From contig OZ026551.1 of NCBI GenBank assembly GCA_964020155.1, positions 78,501-142,500 of the forward strand: a stretch of 64,000 bases of DNA, read 5' to 3'. Positions 1-20,577 of the stretch are shown here, piece by piece. Every line of letters starts with the position of its first letter. Positions within the stretch are counted from its first letter, which is position 1. The notes under the pieces are model-generated. The model was not told where the DNA came from and searched no databases. It saw only the letters and a program-made list of their open reading frames with translations. This DNA comes from Chondrilla cf. caribensis (taxonomy: Eukaryota > Porifera > Demospongiae > Chondrillida > Chondrillidae). The translations under genes and the position numbers were made by a program.

Positions 1-45
1 TGTCAGTGACCCTCCCCTGTGTGGTGACCCCTCCCCTGTCTTTAG

Positions 46-1945
46 GTGTCAGATGATGAGGATGATACCCATCCGAACATTGACACTGCCTCCCTGTTCC
101 GATGGAGGCATCAAGCAAGGATGGAGAGGATGGAGAAGGACAAAGAGGAAAAGGATCAGTTTGAACAAGAAAAGAAACGGTTCTGTTCAACGATTGTCTT
201 ACGTATTCATTGCTCACCTTCAACCCCACAGAAGATTTCTCATGTTGCATGTGCTACATGAACCACACCCCGCCTTACATGTGCTACATGAACCACACCC
301 CCACCTTACATGTGCTACATGAACCACACCCCCGCCTTACATGTGCTACATGAACCACACCCCCGCCTTACATGTGCTACATGAACCACACCCCCGCCTT
401 ACATGTGCTACATGAACCACACCCCCGCCTTACATGTGCTACATGAACCACACCCCGCCTTACATGTGCTACATGGACCCACATAGCCACATTGCTTGTG
501 CTACATGAACCACACCCCCACCTTACATGTGCTACATGAACCACACCCCGCCTTACATGTGCTACATGGACCCACATAGCCACATTGCTTGTGCTACATG
601 AACCACCCCAACTTACATGTGCTACATGAACCACACCCCCACCTTACATGTGCTACATGAACCACCCCAACTTACATGTGCTAGATACGAGTGACACCTC
701 TAGTTGACCCATTCTGATGGACGATCCTGCTTCCGGTCTCCCTAGACCTTGTTGATACGAACTGCTCACGTAGTGTGTTTATTGTGACATGGCAGTAGTT
801 GGGTGCTTTTGATGTGTTTTGGTGTCCCATTCATAATAGTCACCGTGAACGCTGGAAACAAGTGGAAAAAGCATTGCAAAGTGAACAAGATCATGAATCG
901 AAAGAGAAGATGGAAAAGGAATTTACCAAGTTAAAGTCTGAAAAAGAAGAAATTAGAAAGAAAGAGAAAGAGTTAGCCAAGAAGGAAAAGGTAAACATTT
1001 TGGATAACTCACTTGGTCCAGTCATTTCCACAGTCACTTGGTCCCATCAGTTCATTGATCCCATCAGTTCACAGTCACTTGATCCCATCAGTTCATTGAT
1101 CCCATCAGTTCACAGTCACTTGGTCCCATCAGTTCACAGTCACTTGATCCCATCAGTTCATTGATCCCATCAGTTCACAGTCACTTGGTCCCATCAGTTC
1201 ACAGTCACTTAATCCCATCAGTTCATTGATCCCATCAGTTCATTGATTCCATCAGTTCACAGTCACTTGGTCCCATCAGTTCACAGTCACTTGGTCCCAT
1301 CAGTTCACAGTCACTTGGTCCCATCAGTTCACAGTCACTTGGTCCCATCAGTTCACAGTCACTTGGTCCCATCAGTTCACAGTCACTTGGTCCCATCAGT
1401 TCACAGTCACTTGGTCCCATCAGTTCACAGTCACTTGGTCCCATCAGTTCACAGTCACTTGGTCCCATCAGTTCACAGTCACTTGGTCCCATCAGTTCAC
1501 AGTCACTTGGTCCCATCAGTTCACAGTCACTTGATCCCATCAGTTCACAGTCACTTGATCCCATCAGTTCTAACTGTATTAGCTCACTCCTTGGAATGTG
1601 GATACTATCTCTAAACCTGGATTTGAAAAAACGGTATGTTTAATCGTAATAGTGTGTACAATGTGTGCATGTACTATTGCGTATGTATGTACAATGTACG
1701 TATGTCTATCATTCATTATAGATTATCAATGACCCAAAGCCCAAGAAAACAGAGACAGATGAAGAAAAGGCTAAGAAGACAGTTAGTTAGACATACATAC
1801 TTCTGGAGATGCCCTTCAGTTGTTTTCTCATCTTATGCTAGTTGACATTTGTTGAGAAATATGAAGAAGAGATTAAAAAATTTGGAATGCTTCGTGATTA
1901 TAATGCTAGGTGTGTGATGGCGTGTGTGTGTGCATGTGTGCATGT

Positions 1946-2003
<58 letters not shown>

Positions 2004-5000
2004 TGGCATGTGTGTGTGAGGATGAGACTACTGTATACAATATTTCAACCCTGATGCAGTCGTGACTATCTCCGGGATCATCCTCATCTCGTGAGTGATG
2101 AAACAGCTGCCTATTTAACCCTTTGGTGCGTGAACCTGGAAGTGCAAGAGGTTAGTTAGACACTGGCAATGGGTCTGTGTACGGATGTATTGAGTGTAGT
2201 GGTTGTGTTGGTATTGGTATGAATGTATTGAGTGTAGTGGTTATGTTGGTATTGGTATGAATGTATTGAGTGTAGTGGTTATGATGGTATTGGTATGAAT
2301 GTATTGAGTGTAGTGGTTATGTTGGTATTGGTATGAATGTATTGAGTGTAGTGGTTGTGTTGGTATTGGTATGAACGTTGCACAGAAATCAGCTTTGATG
2401 GAGAGAGTTGCTCATCAGGTGATTGTGATGCAGTACATACTGGAGCTGGCAAAGCAGCTGGATCGCGATCCTCGATCGTGTGTTCGTGGATTCTTTGAAA
2501 GGTGAGATTGCCACTGTTCAATTATTGGACAGAACTAGGTCAGCCAACAGTTGTCGACTGTCCAAGTATGTAATAGACATTTAGGTCACATTTCCAGTTC
2601 TGTACGTTCATGTGTCATCCAGTCCTGTACACAATCACTCAATTGTGTGTATACAGTGAAACCTCTCTAATCCGACACTCAATGGGACCTAAGAATAATG
2701 TTGGATTAGGAGGTTGTTGGATTATGGAGTGCCTCTTACCATACTTACGTATGGTGACTGTACCTCATATAATGGTCGGATTAGAGAGAATGTCGGATTA
2801 CAGAGGTTTCACTGTACTTATATTTTAGAATGAAGACTGCAGAAAGCCAATATTTGGATGCTTTCAAAGATGAATTAACTTCGTTTGTGGATCGCATCAA
2901 AAGAAGGGCTCAATCCAAGTTGGAGGCTGCTATGAAGGAAGTTGAGGAGGTGTGTACCTATGCCACACCCACTGTTACACAGTTCATTCATATTTGACAC
3001 ACCCACCTTTTGTACAACTAGTTCATATGCCACCCTCTTCCCCTTACACAATCAGTCATATGCACAGCCATTGTTACCATTGTACACATCTGATTTGATG
3101 TCCCACAATACACCTGTATACAGTTCATATCCCACAGTACAGCTGTATGCAGTTCATATCCCACAGTACAGCTGTATGCAGTTCATATCCCACAATACAT
3201 CTGTATACAGTTCATATCCCACAGTACAGCTGTATGCAGTTCATATCCCACAGAACATCTGTATACAGTTCATATCCCACAGTACAGCTGTATACAGTTC
3301 ATGTCCCACAATACATCTGTATACAGTTCATATCCCACAGTACAGCTGTATACAGTTCATATCCCACAGTACATCTGTATACAGTTCATACCATCTGTGT
3401 GTGTTGTACATGACTTGTGTTAATCATGAGGTGCTAATGAGCAAATGTCCATTAGCCATTGCCAGCTACATTAGTGGAGTTCCTTTGCTAATTGGCTGCA
3501 GCTCTAAGGTTTCTTCACTTATTGGGATCTTCAGCATTGTAGGCGGCCACTGGCCACTTGTGGACTCTTCCAATTGAATTAAAACTGAACCTTGTATAGA
3601 ACCAGTGTGTGATAGTCTCATAGAATAGTGTGATATTTTGATGTGTTATGACCTTATGATAATCTCCATCTTATCCCATCTGCTGTTATAAATTCAATTA
3701 CTAGAATGCATTCTTCCATGCATAAACCTTTGGTTAATAGTCTGTTGGAGTGAGCTCATTCTTGTCTATTGGATGCATCACTTCACTCTGTTCAGTGTAC
3801 AAAGAACACGTGTGACCATGGGTGGATGCAGATACACCCCAGCAAGAATTCCAACAGTAACACACTAGTTCTGAAGTCACATCTAATGGTTGCATCTGAC
3901 CCCTAATGAAGACACACCCACCAGTAATGAGACACACCCACCAGTGATGTAGACACACCCACCAGTGATGTAGACACACTGTAATATTCCCCCTTTTATT
4001 TGGCAGGAGGAGAGGAAGAAGCGTCTGGGTCCGGGAGGGCTGGACCCTCTGGAGGTCATGGAAACTTTACCACAGGTGAGTTATCAGTGGGTGGGGCTTG
4101 GTTTATCGGCCAGCAGTGGGTGGTGTATCCTGTGATATTTATAACTCAAAGGAAATCGATGTGATGTAACTTCTCATTTGAACTATCCGCTTTCACTACA
4201 TGCAGTGGTTACAATGACAAGACATGTAGACATGTATTGATACGCGTGGTTCCCATAACCAGAGATGTAGGGTGTAGTTGCGTTCTTATCGTGTTACTGA
4301 TGTGCATGATGGGCTAAGTTGTCGTGGTGACAAATGTAGCTCAGGTTGCCATGGTGACCTTTGCTGTGTACATCACAGTTGTCAGTTACCACTGCTACAG
4401 TCGAACCACACTGTTGCCATAGACAACCTGGCTTCAGGGGATATTAATTGTATTAAGCATTGTCTCTAAATTGGTCTTCTTCAAAGACTTCCTTTTTTGA
4501 GGGGTTTTATATAAGTGCTGAAAAAGTGTTGTTGTTAGGTGTTGGTAGTGCAGATAAGACAAGGGCAACATTGAGCAGCTTCTGTAATTGACCACATCCC
4601 CTCTTTCTTGGCTCACTTGGGGGTGTTTGGTGGGTGTGGCTGTGTAGGGACAAGTGTTCACGTGTCCTTTAACATACCCAGTGTATGATATTGTACACTT
4701 GTACCAGTACAGCTGTGTTCTGTGTGCTCATGTACAGCTGTGTTCTGTGTGCTCATGTACAGCTGTGTTCTGTGTGCTCATGTACAGCTGTGTTCTGTGT
4801 GCTCATGTACAGCTGTGTGTTCTGTGTGCTCATGTACAGCTGTGTTCTGTGTGCTCATGTACAGCTGTGTTCTGTGTGCTCATGTACAGCTGTGTGTTCT
4901 GTGTGCTCATGTACAGCTGTGTTCTGTGTGCTCATGTACAGCTGTGTTCTGTGTGCTCATGTACAGCTGTGTTCTGTGTGCTCATGTACAGCTGTGTGTT

Positions 5001-5914
5001 CTGTGTGCTCATGTACAGCTGTGTTCTGTGTGCTCATGTACAGCTGTGTTCTGTGTGCTCATGTACAGCTGTGTGTTCTGTGTGCTCATGCACAGCTGTG
5101 TTCTGTGTGCTCATGTACAGCTGTGTTCTATGTGCTCATGTACAGCTGTGTTCTGTGTGCTCATGTACAGCTGTGTTCTGTGTGCTCATGTACAGCTGTG
5201 TTCTGTGTGCTCATGTACAGCTGTGTGTTCTGTGTGCTCATGTACAGCTGTGTTCTGTGTGCTCATGTACAGCTGTGTGTTCTGTGTGCTCATGTACAGC
5301 TGTGTTCTGTGTGCTCATGTACAGCTGTGTTCTGTGTGCTCATGTACAGCTGTGTGTTCTGTGTGCTCATGTACAGCTGTGTTCTGTGTGCTCATGTACA
5401 GCTGTGTTCTGTGTGCTCATGTACAGCTGTGTTCTGTGTGCTCATGTACAGCTGTGTGTTCTGTGTGCTCATGTACAGCTGTGTGTTCTGTGTGCTCATG
5501 TACAGCTGTGTTCTGTGTGCTCATGTACAGCTGTGTTCTGTGTGCTCATGTACAGCTGTGTTCTGTGTGCTCATGTACAGCTGTGTTCTGTGTGCTCATG
5601 TACAGCTGTGTGTTCTGTGTGCTCAGGAATTGCGTGAGTGCTTTGAAAGTAAAAGTGTGGCAAAGCTACAAGCAGTTGCCGCAGCGATGGAGAAAGAAGA
5701 GTTTGAATACCACATGAAGCGTTGTGTTGACTCTGGTCTGTGGGTGTCAGATGCCAAGTCAGCAGGACTGACACCCGCCAGCGAACAGCTTGAGAAGGAA
5801 CTGGGTTCCCAACAGCAGGGTGGAGGGGAGGAGGAGGGTGGGACTAAGGATGAGGAAGAGAGTGGGGATCAGAAAGAGTTGGAAGGGTCTGGGGGATACG
5901 AAGAAGTGGATTGA
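46..5914 (+). CDS. CDC37: CDC37, Hsp90 co-chaperone for kinases (5' partial)
   Basis: CDC37 loads client protein kinases onto Hsp90 in the cytosol. Exons, all phase-consistent: 46-179, 840-990, 1583-1633, 1722-1781, 1842-1909, 2060-2150, 2386-2501, 2829-2949, 4007-4075, 5627-5914. They give 382 residues plus stop. The sequence opens at [20 protein letters not shown], the conserved N-terminal CDC37 segment. The first dozen or so residues, including the start Met, must lie in an upstream exon outside the window. Later family landmarks are [28 protein letters not shown], the Hsp90-binding middle domain, [14 protein letters not shown] and [11 protein letters not shown]. The tail is acidic and Gly/Glu-rich. 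The donor after 179 (gttctg) is weak but is the only one found that keeps phase. Five introns hold minisatellites and one holds a MITE. Confidence 0.95.
225..682. repeat. minisatellite, about 29-bp unit, CDC37 intron
   Basis: Repeated ttacatgtgctacatgaacc followed by a C-rich spacer, with a variant unit (acccacatagccacattgc) occurring twice. It fills most of the intron 180-839. Confidence 0.9.
1055..1572. repeat. minisatellite, 24-bp unit, CDC37 intron
   Basis: The unit reads ggtcccatcagttcacagtc plus actt. The first copies are irregular (ttgatcccatcagttca); copies from about 1250 on are nearly perfect. It lies in the intron 991-1582 and stops about 10 nt before the acceptor. Confidence 0.92.
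1910..2002. repeat. (GT)n beginning at a CDC37 splice donor
   Basis: The intron opens gtgtgtgatggcgtgtgtgt directly after exon 1842-1909 and continues as GT dinucleotides. Confidence 0.9.
2180..2375. repeat. minisatellite, 38-bp unit, CDC37 intron
   Basis: Five copies of a unit containing tgtattgagtgtagtggtta and tgttggtattggtatgaa. It starts about 30 nt after the donor at 2151. Confidence 0.9.
2654..2814. mobile_element. 161-bp TA-flanked MITE, pogo/Tigger-like ends
   Basis: The left end is CAGTGAAACCTCTCTAATCC followed by GACA. The right end, reverse-complemented, is the same 24 bp with one mismatch. TA dinucleotides flank both sides (2652-2653 and 2815-2816), as for Tc1/mariner/pogo insertions. 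The interior is also partly palindromic and has no coding capacity. It makes up half of the 327-bp CDC37 intron and ends 14 nt before the downstream exon. Confidence 0.8.
3092..3395. repeat. minisatellite, 29-bp unit, CDC37 intron
   Basis: Alternating close variants of tacagttcatatcccacagt plus acagctgta or acatctgta, about ten copies, in the intron 2950-4006. A shorter array (acacacccaccagtgatgta, 3905-3975) lies near the end of the same intron. Confidence 0.9.
4705..5626. repeat. large minisatellite, 23/25-bp unit, ending at the CDC37 acceptor
   Basis: About 38 tandem copies of tgttctgtgtgctcatgtac plus agc; units differ by one extra tg. The last copy is cut to tgtgctcag, and its final AG is the 3' splice site of the last CDC37 exon (5627). 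The pyrimidine-containing stretch before the exon is therefore repeat sequence. Confidence 0.93.
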
Positions 5915-6454
5915 GCAATGTGTTCTGTGACATGGCAAACATATAGGACTGATACACTTAGTATGTTCCTACACTAGTAACCCCATAGCATACAACGCAG
6001 CTGGTTGGTGATAGTGTGTGACATGTCCTCACTTGTGATATGATTGTTGGATTAATACTTGATGTGGTTGAGATGGATCATCTAGTGCATATGTGTTCCT
6101 GTAGACCTACATTAATACAACACTATCAGATTCCAGCACAACATACTGTGTTGGAGGATATAGAAGTAGTGTATTGTGCTGGAGGGATAATCCTTAGAAA
6201 AGCTATACATTACAGCTCCATCACCAAGAATGAGATGGACTTGTACTTTATACTGCTCACATTGTAATAAGACAAGAGGATTAAATTTCATATGCTCCAA
6301 TACAACTACCATTGGGCTGCAGTGGTCAGGAGTGCAGAGTGCAAGGACCTTCAAGTGTGCACTGATGTCACACCGGGATAATTATATGTACATGTGACAC
6401 ACCCACGCTAAACACTAAACCATATTTGACATACCAGAAGATAGCGACCAGTAG
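5915..6454. other. intergenic, CDC37 3' side
   Basis: 540 bp of unique, AT-leaning sequence between the CDC37 stop and the next promoter. It should hold the CDC37 3' UTR. I see no clear gene or repeat. Confidence 0.6.
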
Positions 6455-6462
6455 TATAAATA
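6455..6462 (+). promoter_or_regulatory. TATA box of the small secreted gene
   Basis: tataaata about 190 nt before the predicted start codon. A likely non-coding first exon ends at 6545 (attcag|gttagc) and is joined to the acceptor aaacag at 6617. Confidence 0.55.
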
Positions 6463-6645
6463 CCTCCTCCTGTAGAAACCTTCAGATAACTTGTTTCAGG
6501 AGATTTACTCACAACTCAGTGTAGCTCTCACCTCTCAAGATTCAGGTTAGCCACAATATCTTGCTGGAAATACCTCTACATGTGCAGTTTCAACTGTGTA
6601 CTACCCCCTTTAAACAGAGCCCTTCCGATTAAAGGACACTGCGAC

Positions 6646-7537
6646 ATGATGATAAAGATCTTGCTGACATTGGCCACATTTTCAGTGTTGATTTTAGGAT
6701 CAAGACCTCTGGTACTGCCCCCGCCATTTGAGAGCATCGTGGTGACCATACCTCCTGAGGCCAAAGAGGTAGACAAAATCAGGATGTGGAAGGCCATCTA
6801 TGATCAAGAGTAAGCAGACAGTCGACTGTTTCATAGGTTGCACACACACTATAGACTGTCTACTGCACACACACACACACTATAGACTGTCTACTGCACA
6901 CACACTATAGACTGTCTACTGCACACACACTATGGACTGTCTACTACACACACACTATAGACTGTCTACTGCACACACACTATGGACTGTCTACTACACA
7001 CACACTATAGACTGTCTACTGCACACACACTATAGACTGCCTACTGCACACACACTATGGACTGCCTACTGCACACACACTATAGACTGCCTACTGCACA
7101 CACACTATAGACTGTCTACTGCACACACACTATAGACTGTCTACTACACACACACACACACTATAGACTGTCTACTACACACACACTATAGACTGCCTAC
7201 TGCACACACACTATGGACTGCCTACTACACACACACTATAGACTGTCTACTACACACACACTATAGACTGTCTACTGCACACACACTATGGACTGTGTAT
7301 GGTACTAATGTTAAGTAATATTCTTCTCACCTCCTCAATAGTCCTGAGCTTCCTGTCTTAACCCACCTAAATTTAACAAAGGTTTGTGAACTGTACAACA
7401 GAAATCTCACTAATACAACCAGTTATATGGACATAAACAACTGCACAACGTTCCTGGAAGAGTTTGCACCGAGGACCGTGAAACGCTACAACAGATATGT
7501 GAAGAACATATTGGACACAATCAAACCATCACCATGA
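6646..7537 (+). CDS. small secreted protein, unrecognised
   Basis: Two coding exons, 6646-6809 and 7342-7537, joined in phase, give 119 residues. The N-terminus MMIKILLTLATFSVLILG is a good signal peptide. The mature part begins with a Pro-rich stretch (RPLVLPPPFE), has two cysteines (VCELY, NCTTF) and two Asn glycosylation sequons (NLT, NTT), and looks mostly helical towards the C-terminus. Start choice: the ATG at 6646 follows the likely splice acceptor at 6617; a longer reading from 6580 would start inside the presumed 5' UTR intron. I do not recognise the family. A secreted peptide or cytokine-like ligand is possible but unproven. A TATA promoter, unusual among its housekeeping neighbours, suggests regulated expression. 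Confidence 0.65.
6838..7300. repeat. minisatellite, about 24-bp unit, in the intron of the secreted gene
   Basis: Repeated cactatagactgtctactg plus cacacaca with tg/cc and gca/aca variants. It fills the single coding-region intron (6810-7341). Confidence 0.92.
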
Positions 7538-8745
7538 TAGACAAGAATGTTCGTTGAGAGAACAGATTTTACATTTCATTTTAACTCCGAATCACTGCTT
7601 AATTATTATCACACAATTGTAAACAAAAAAGTATTTTACCAAGATTTCTGAAAGATTATTCTTAACTTATTTTATACTTGCAACATTATGTATTATATGA
7701 ATATATAATCATTTCTCATTGCTGGCTATTATGATCGCGTCTATTGTGCACGTACACTTCTCATCTTACATAATGAGTGTTGAGTTTGCACCGAGGGGAT
7801 TGGAGGGCAATTGAATTATGAGACAAATATGTCAATACTTCACTTGTCACATTGCACACATACAAGTGTCTCTCGGTCACCATGGACAGTAATTGAAGGC
7901 ACGAGGTGTGTGAAACATGATATGTGACATCTTTGATGAATTTTAAACATGTCATCGATACAACTCGGCACTGCATGTCATGTTGTCTGTACAACTGGGT
8001 ACTGCATGTCATGTTGTCTGTACAACTGGGCACTGCATGTCATGTTGTCTGTACAACTGGGCACTGCATGTCATGTTGTCTGTACAACTGGGCACTGCAT
8101 GTCATGTTGTCTGTACAACTGGGCACTGCATGTCATGTTGTCTGTACAACTGGGCACTGCATGTCATGTTGTCTGTACAACTGGGCACTGCATGTCATGT
8201 TGTCTGTACAACTGGGCACTGCATGTCATGTTGTCTGTACAACTGGGCACTGTTATGAAATGATTATGGGTTAAATATGATCCAAAGCACTTTACATTAG
8301 ACTAACAACATGCACTAATGAATACCAAATGCTCACTTTGGACAACAGAAGGTTGAAATCTGACCCCATTCAATCACCATTTAGATGATCATAGCCAGAT
8401 GAGACCTCCCCACCCTGTGACACCCTTCATCAAAGAATCCAGACATATCGTATCTCGCATGATAGTTTAAACATTTGTTCTCCTGTAACAACTATAATCA
8501 CCTAGCTGACACACCTTCGACTGGCAGACCACATTCCCAGAGATTCAGAACACTACGTACGGTACAATAACGTAGAAGAGACCCCATCTATAATTAAGGC
8601 AAAAACGATAATTCGCGCAGTATTATTGCTTGATGAGCGAGATACAAAACATGCAATGCACTTAGGAACCTGGCGATTATCTCTTGTTCGATTCAAGCGA
8701 ACGTGCGGGAGTGGCGCGGTAAAAGCGCGCTCCTCTCCCGTTACC
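7538..8745. other. intergenic region upstream of SYCP1
   Basis: It contains the 3' UTR of the secreted gene, then a 31-bp satellite (7955-8255), then about 450 bp of unique sequence. The last 100 bp (gtgcgggagtggcgcggtaa) are GC-rich and probably form the SYCP1 promoter. No further gene was found. Confidence 0.6.
7955..8255. repeat. 31-bp minisatellite, intergenic
   Basis: Nine to ten near-perfect copies of ctgcatgtcatgttgtctgt plus acaactgggca. It is the one long perfect array that is clearly outside a gene. Confidence 0.92.
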
Positions 8746-8762
8746 ATGGAAATCTCTTGGAC

Positions 8763-17528
<8,766 letters not shown>

Positions 17529-17734
17529 CAGTTTCCTCCCTAACCTCACTTGCTCAATGGAAGAGCTTTAAGAAGACAATTTCATACCCATTAGTCTTAT
17601 AGTCGTCATTTATCTCAGTGTCACCTCCTACTCTCATCATCTCGTGTTGTGAGTTTATCTTACATTTTATCGGTTGTGCCGCGCGGAACTGACGCGGAAT
17701 AATAATTAGTATGAAAGTTTGATCACATGATCGC

Positions 17735-17740
17735 CACGTG
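17735..17740. promoter_or_regulatory. E-box (CACGTG) in the transaldolase promoter
   Basis: cacgtg in gccacgtgac, preceded by a cacatg 11 bp upstream, within the 285-bp gap between SYCP1 and transaldolase and about 75 bp before the start codon. This class of site binds bHLH-Zip factors; use here is inferred. Confidence 0.4.
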
Positions 17741-17813
17741 ACTCATTTCCTCTCTGTCTCGAAAGGTTGGAGTGCTCCACTAGTCGGTTCATAGACCCAG
17801 GATACCTCTGATA

Positions 17814-18129
17814 ATGGCTACGTCTCTCGATCAACTGAAGAAACTGACCACTGTTGTTGCCGATACCGGCGATATACAATGTAGGTGTCCACCATTGATG
17901 TTATTTTCCGTGTGGTTGTTACTCTTGGTTCTTCGCTCCTCGTTCCCTAGTGATCTCCAAGTACAAGCCTGTGGACGCCACTACCAATCCTTCACTGCTG
18001 TTGGCTGCCGCTCAGAAACCGGAGTACAAGAATTTGTTTGATGATGCCATAGCATTCGCTAAGAAGCATCCGGCGGAAGAACAAGTGGAAGCTGCTATTG
18101 ACAAACTGGTGTGTTTGTGTGTGTGTGTT

Positions 18130-18190
<61 letters not shown>

Positions 18191-20577
18191 GTGGTGTGTC
18201 TGTGTGTGTGTTGTGTGTGGTGTGTGTGTGCGTCCGTGCATGCATGCAGTGTGTCGTAGTATCCGCCGAGCTGGTGTGTGTGTGTGCATTGAGTAGTATC
18301 CAGTGGATTGTGCTGGTGTAACATACAGCCAATCAGGACACACGTGCACCGACTGCCGATCTCTCTGGTTGGCAGTTGTAGGTTGTTTTTAATTACTATT
18401 CTTTTGCTGTTGTTACTGTTAGTATGTGAACTTTGGTGTGGAGATCCTCAAGCTTGTTCCAGGACGAGTGTCGACTGAAGTTGATGCTCGACTTTCTTTT
18501 GATAAGGAGAAGTCCATAGCCAAAGCTAAGAGATTCATCAAACTGTATGAAGAAGCTGGAATCAAGAAGGAGCGTGTGTTGATCAAGCTGGCCTCCACCT
18601 GGGAGGGCATACAGGCAGCAAAGTAAGTAGTTTGATAATAGCATGTGTCTACACACACTTTGTTAGACCTACAACCACACAACCATACATAACACATGCG
18701 CATGCGGACATACACACACATACACACACCTCACATACATGCATACACTGCGGGACATACAAATTCATACACACTATCACATGAGCTAATCCACTCAACT
18801 TGGCTTACCCTCACAATACTTCAGTGGGCGACAGTCCGTTAGAAGCCATTTGTAAGCCCTTCCCTGTGAGGATTCTTGAATGAGGAATCTCTTCCAATGC
18901 AAGCCCTATTATCCCAACTATGTACACCACGAGTACATGTTCATTCCAATCCCAGAGGCTTTGGATGTGATCCTGTGTCCTTGTGTTCTGTGTTGGGGCG
19001 GTGTGCACAGTACACAGACAACACTATGCACCATGGGTGGTAAGGGGGTCAAATTGAAAAGGTGTTCAAATCACAGATGTGAACACACTTCTTGATGGGT
19101 TTCATAAACCTCACAGGGCACACATGGTGTGTGTGGTGTAATAGTGGTAACCTGTCCAGTGTGCAGCAGGGTACAGTGATGTTAATTGCATTGCGTGGGC
19201 GGTCTTCAAACACCAATCTGTCTATCTGAAAATCTAAGGTTATTTTCACAAATGAATTTACGGTCAAATACGGTCAATAGCGACTAGAAAGCCAGAGCTT
19301 CAATAATTTGTAACTTCTATCATTCAAGTTTACAATAACTCAGGTATTGCCCAGTTAGGAGGGCAATGTACAGTGCTGCATACCCCTAACCCTAACCCCT
19401 AATGCTCGCTTATTTTTATTTCTGTTTTATGTGAAGAAAACTCGAATCTGAAGACGGAATCAATTGTAATTTGACCCTGCTGTTCGCTTTTTGTCAAGTA
19501 AGCCCCTCCCACTTCATCTTCAGTGAATTTCAGATGTGCTTGTTAATTGTTATTGCGTGTCATTAGGGCGTGGCATGTGCCGAAGCAGGCGTTACTCTGA
19601 TTTCACCTTTTGTTGGCCGAATTTATGATTGGTACGTTAAGTCCACCGGAGTCAAGGATTATGGGCCAGGGGAGGATCCAGGTGGGTGGGTGTGTGCCTT
19701 AGCTGTACACGCCCTCTATGGCATTTCTTTCCCACCCAGGTGTCAAGTCCGTGACTGCCATCTACAACTACTACAAGAAGTTTGGCTACAAGACAATTGT
19801 AATGGGAGCATCCTTCAGGAACACCAACCAGATCCTGGACCTTGCTGGGTGTGACAACCTCACCATATCGTACGTTGCATGTCATCTGGCTCTCGTGATG
19901 GTTGATTAAGTAGCACTTCCACACTTGTTGTGTGTTGTGTGTTGTGTGTAGTGTGTAGTGTGCTGTGTGTTGTGTGTTGTGTGTAGTGTGTTGTGTGCTG
20001 TGTGCTGTGTGTTGTGTAGTGTGTTGTGTGTTGTGTTTCCTAGCTGAGTACTTGTTGTATTAACATGTAGACCAGCCTTGTTGGAAAAGTTGCAGACATC
20101 CAATGAGAAGGTGGATCAGAAACTGGACGCTGAGAAAGGTGTGCTAGATTATTGGTTGTACAGTGAGGGGTGAGGGGTGGGGGTGTACAGTGGGGGTTGG
20201 AGGGGTGTTGGGTGTACAGTGAGGGGTGTTGGGTGTACAGTGAGGGGTGAGGGGTGTTGGGTGTACAGTGAGGGTGAGGGGTGTTGGGTGTACAGTGAGG
20301 GGTGAGGGGTGTTGGGTGTACAGTGAGGGTGTGGTCTGTACTGGATACGATCCATTGGCTGATCCATTTATTAGGGCGTATGTGTTGTTGTAAATGTTCT
20401 TCCTCTCCTTCAGCTAAAGGAATGGAGATTGAAAAGATCACTCTGGATGAGAAGACTTTCCGGTGGATGCTGAATGAAGATTCCATGGCAACTGAAAAGT
20501 TGGCTGAAGGGATCAAAAAGTTTGCTGCGGATGCTGTCAAGCTCGAGGACATGATCAGGGCCAGTCTCAAGTCATAA
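17814..20577 (+). CDS. TALDO1: transaldolase, pentose phosphate pathway
   Basis: Cytosolic enzyme of the non-oxidative pentose phosphate pathway. It moves a three-carbon unit from sedoheptulose 7-phosphate to glyceraldehyde 3-phosphate through a lysine Schiff base. Exons: 17814-17880, 17951-18108, 18423-18622, 19437-19497, 19567-19681, 19740-19869, 20071-20138, 20414-20577; all phases agree and give 320 residues, close to the usual length of about 335. The Schiff-base lysine lies in [11 protein letters not shown]. Other landmarks are [56 protein letters not shown] and [10 protein letters not shown]. No key residue is missing. The upstream gap is only 285 bp and carries an E-box. Confidence 0.97.
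18109..18300. repeat. (GT)n at a transaldolase donor
   Basis: gtgtgtttgtgtgtgtgtgt starts directly at the end of exon 17951-18108. Confidence 0.9.
19926..20330. repeat. two low-complexity arrays in transaldolase introns
   Basis: gtgttgtgtgtagt-type repeats at 19928-20038, upstream of exon 20071-20138. A unit of gtacagtgaggggtgagggg plus tgttggg at 20158-20330 begins about 20 nt after the donor at 20139. Confidence 0.85.

Noticed and set aside
4654..5914. Long Cys-rich open frames (over 300 residues) in three frames
   Set aside because: They are translations of the 23/25-bp intronic minisatellite; only the last 96 residues (5627-5914) are CDC37.
19384..19402. ccctaaccctaacccctaa, telomere-like
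   Set aside because: Only about two and a half imperfect units inside a transaldolase intron; too short for a telomere or a convincing interstitial telomere.
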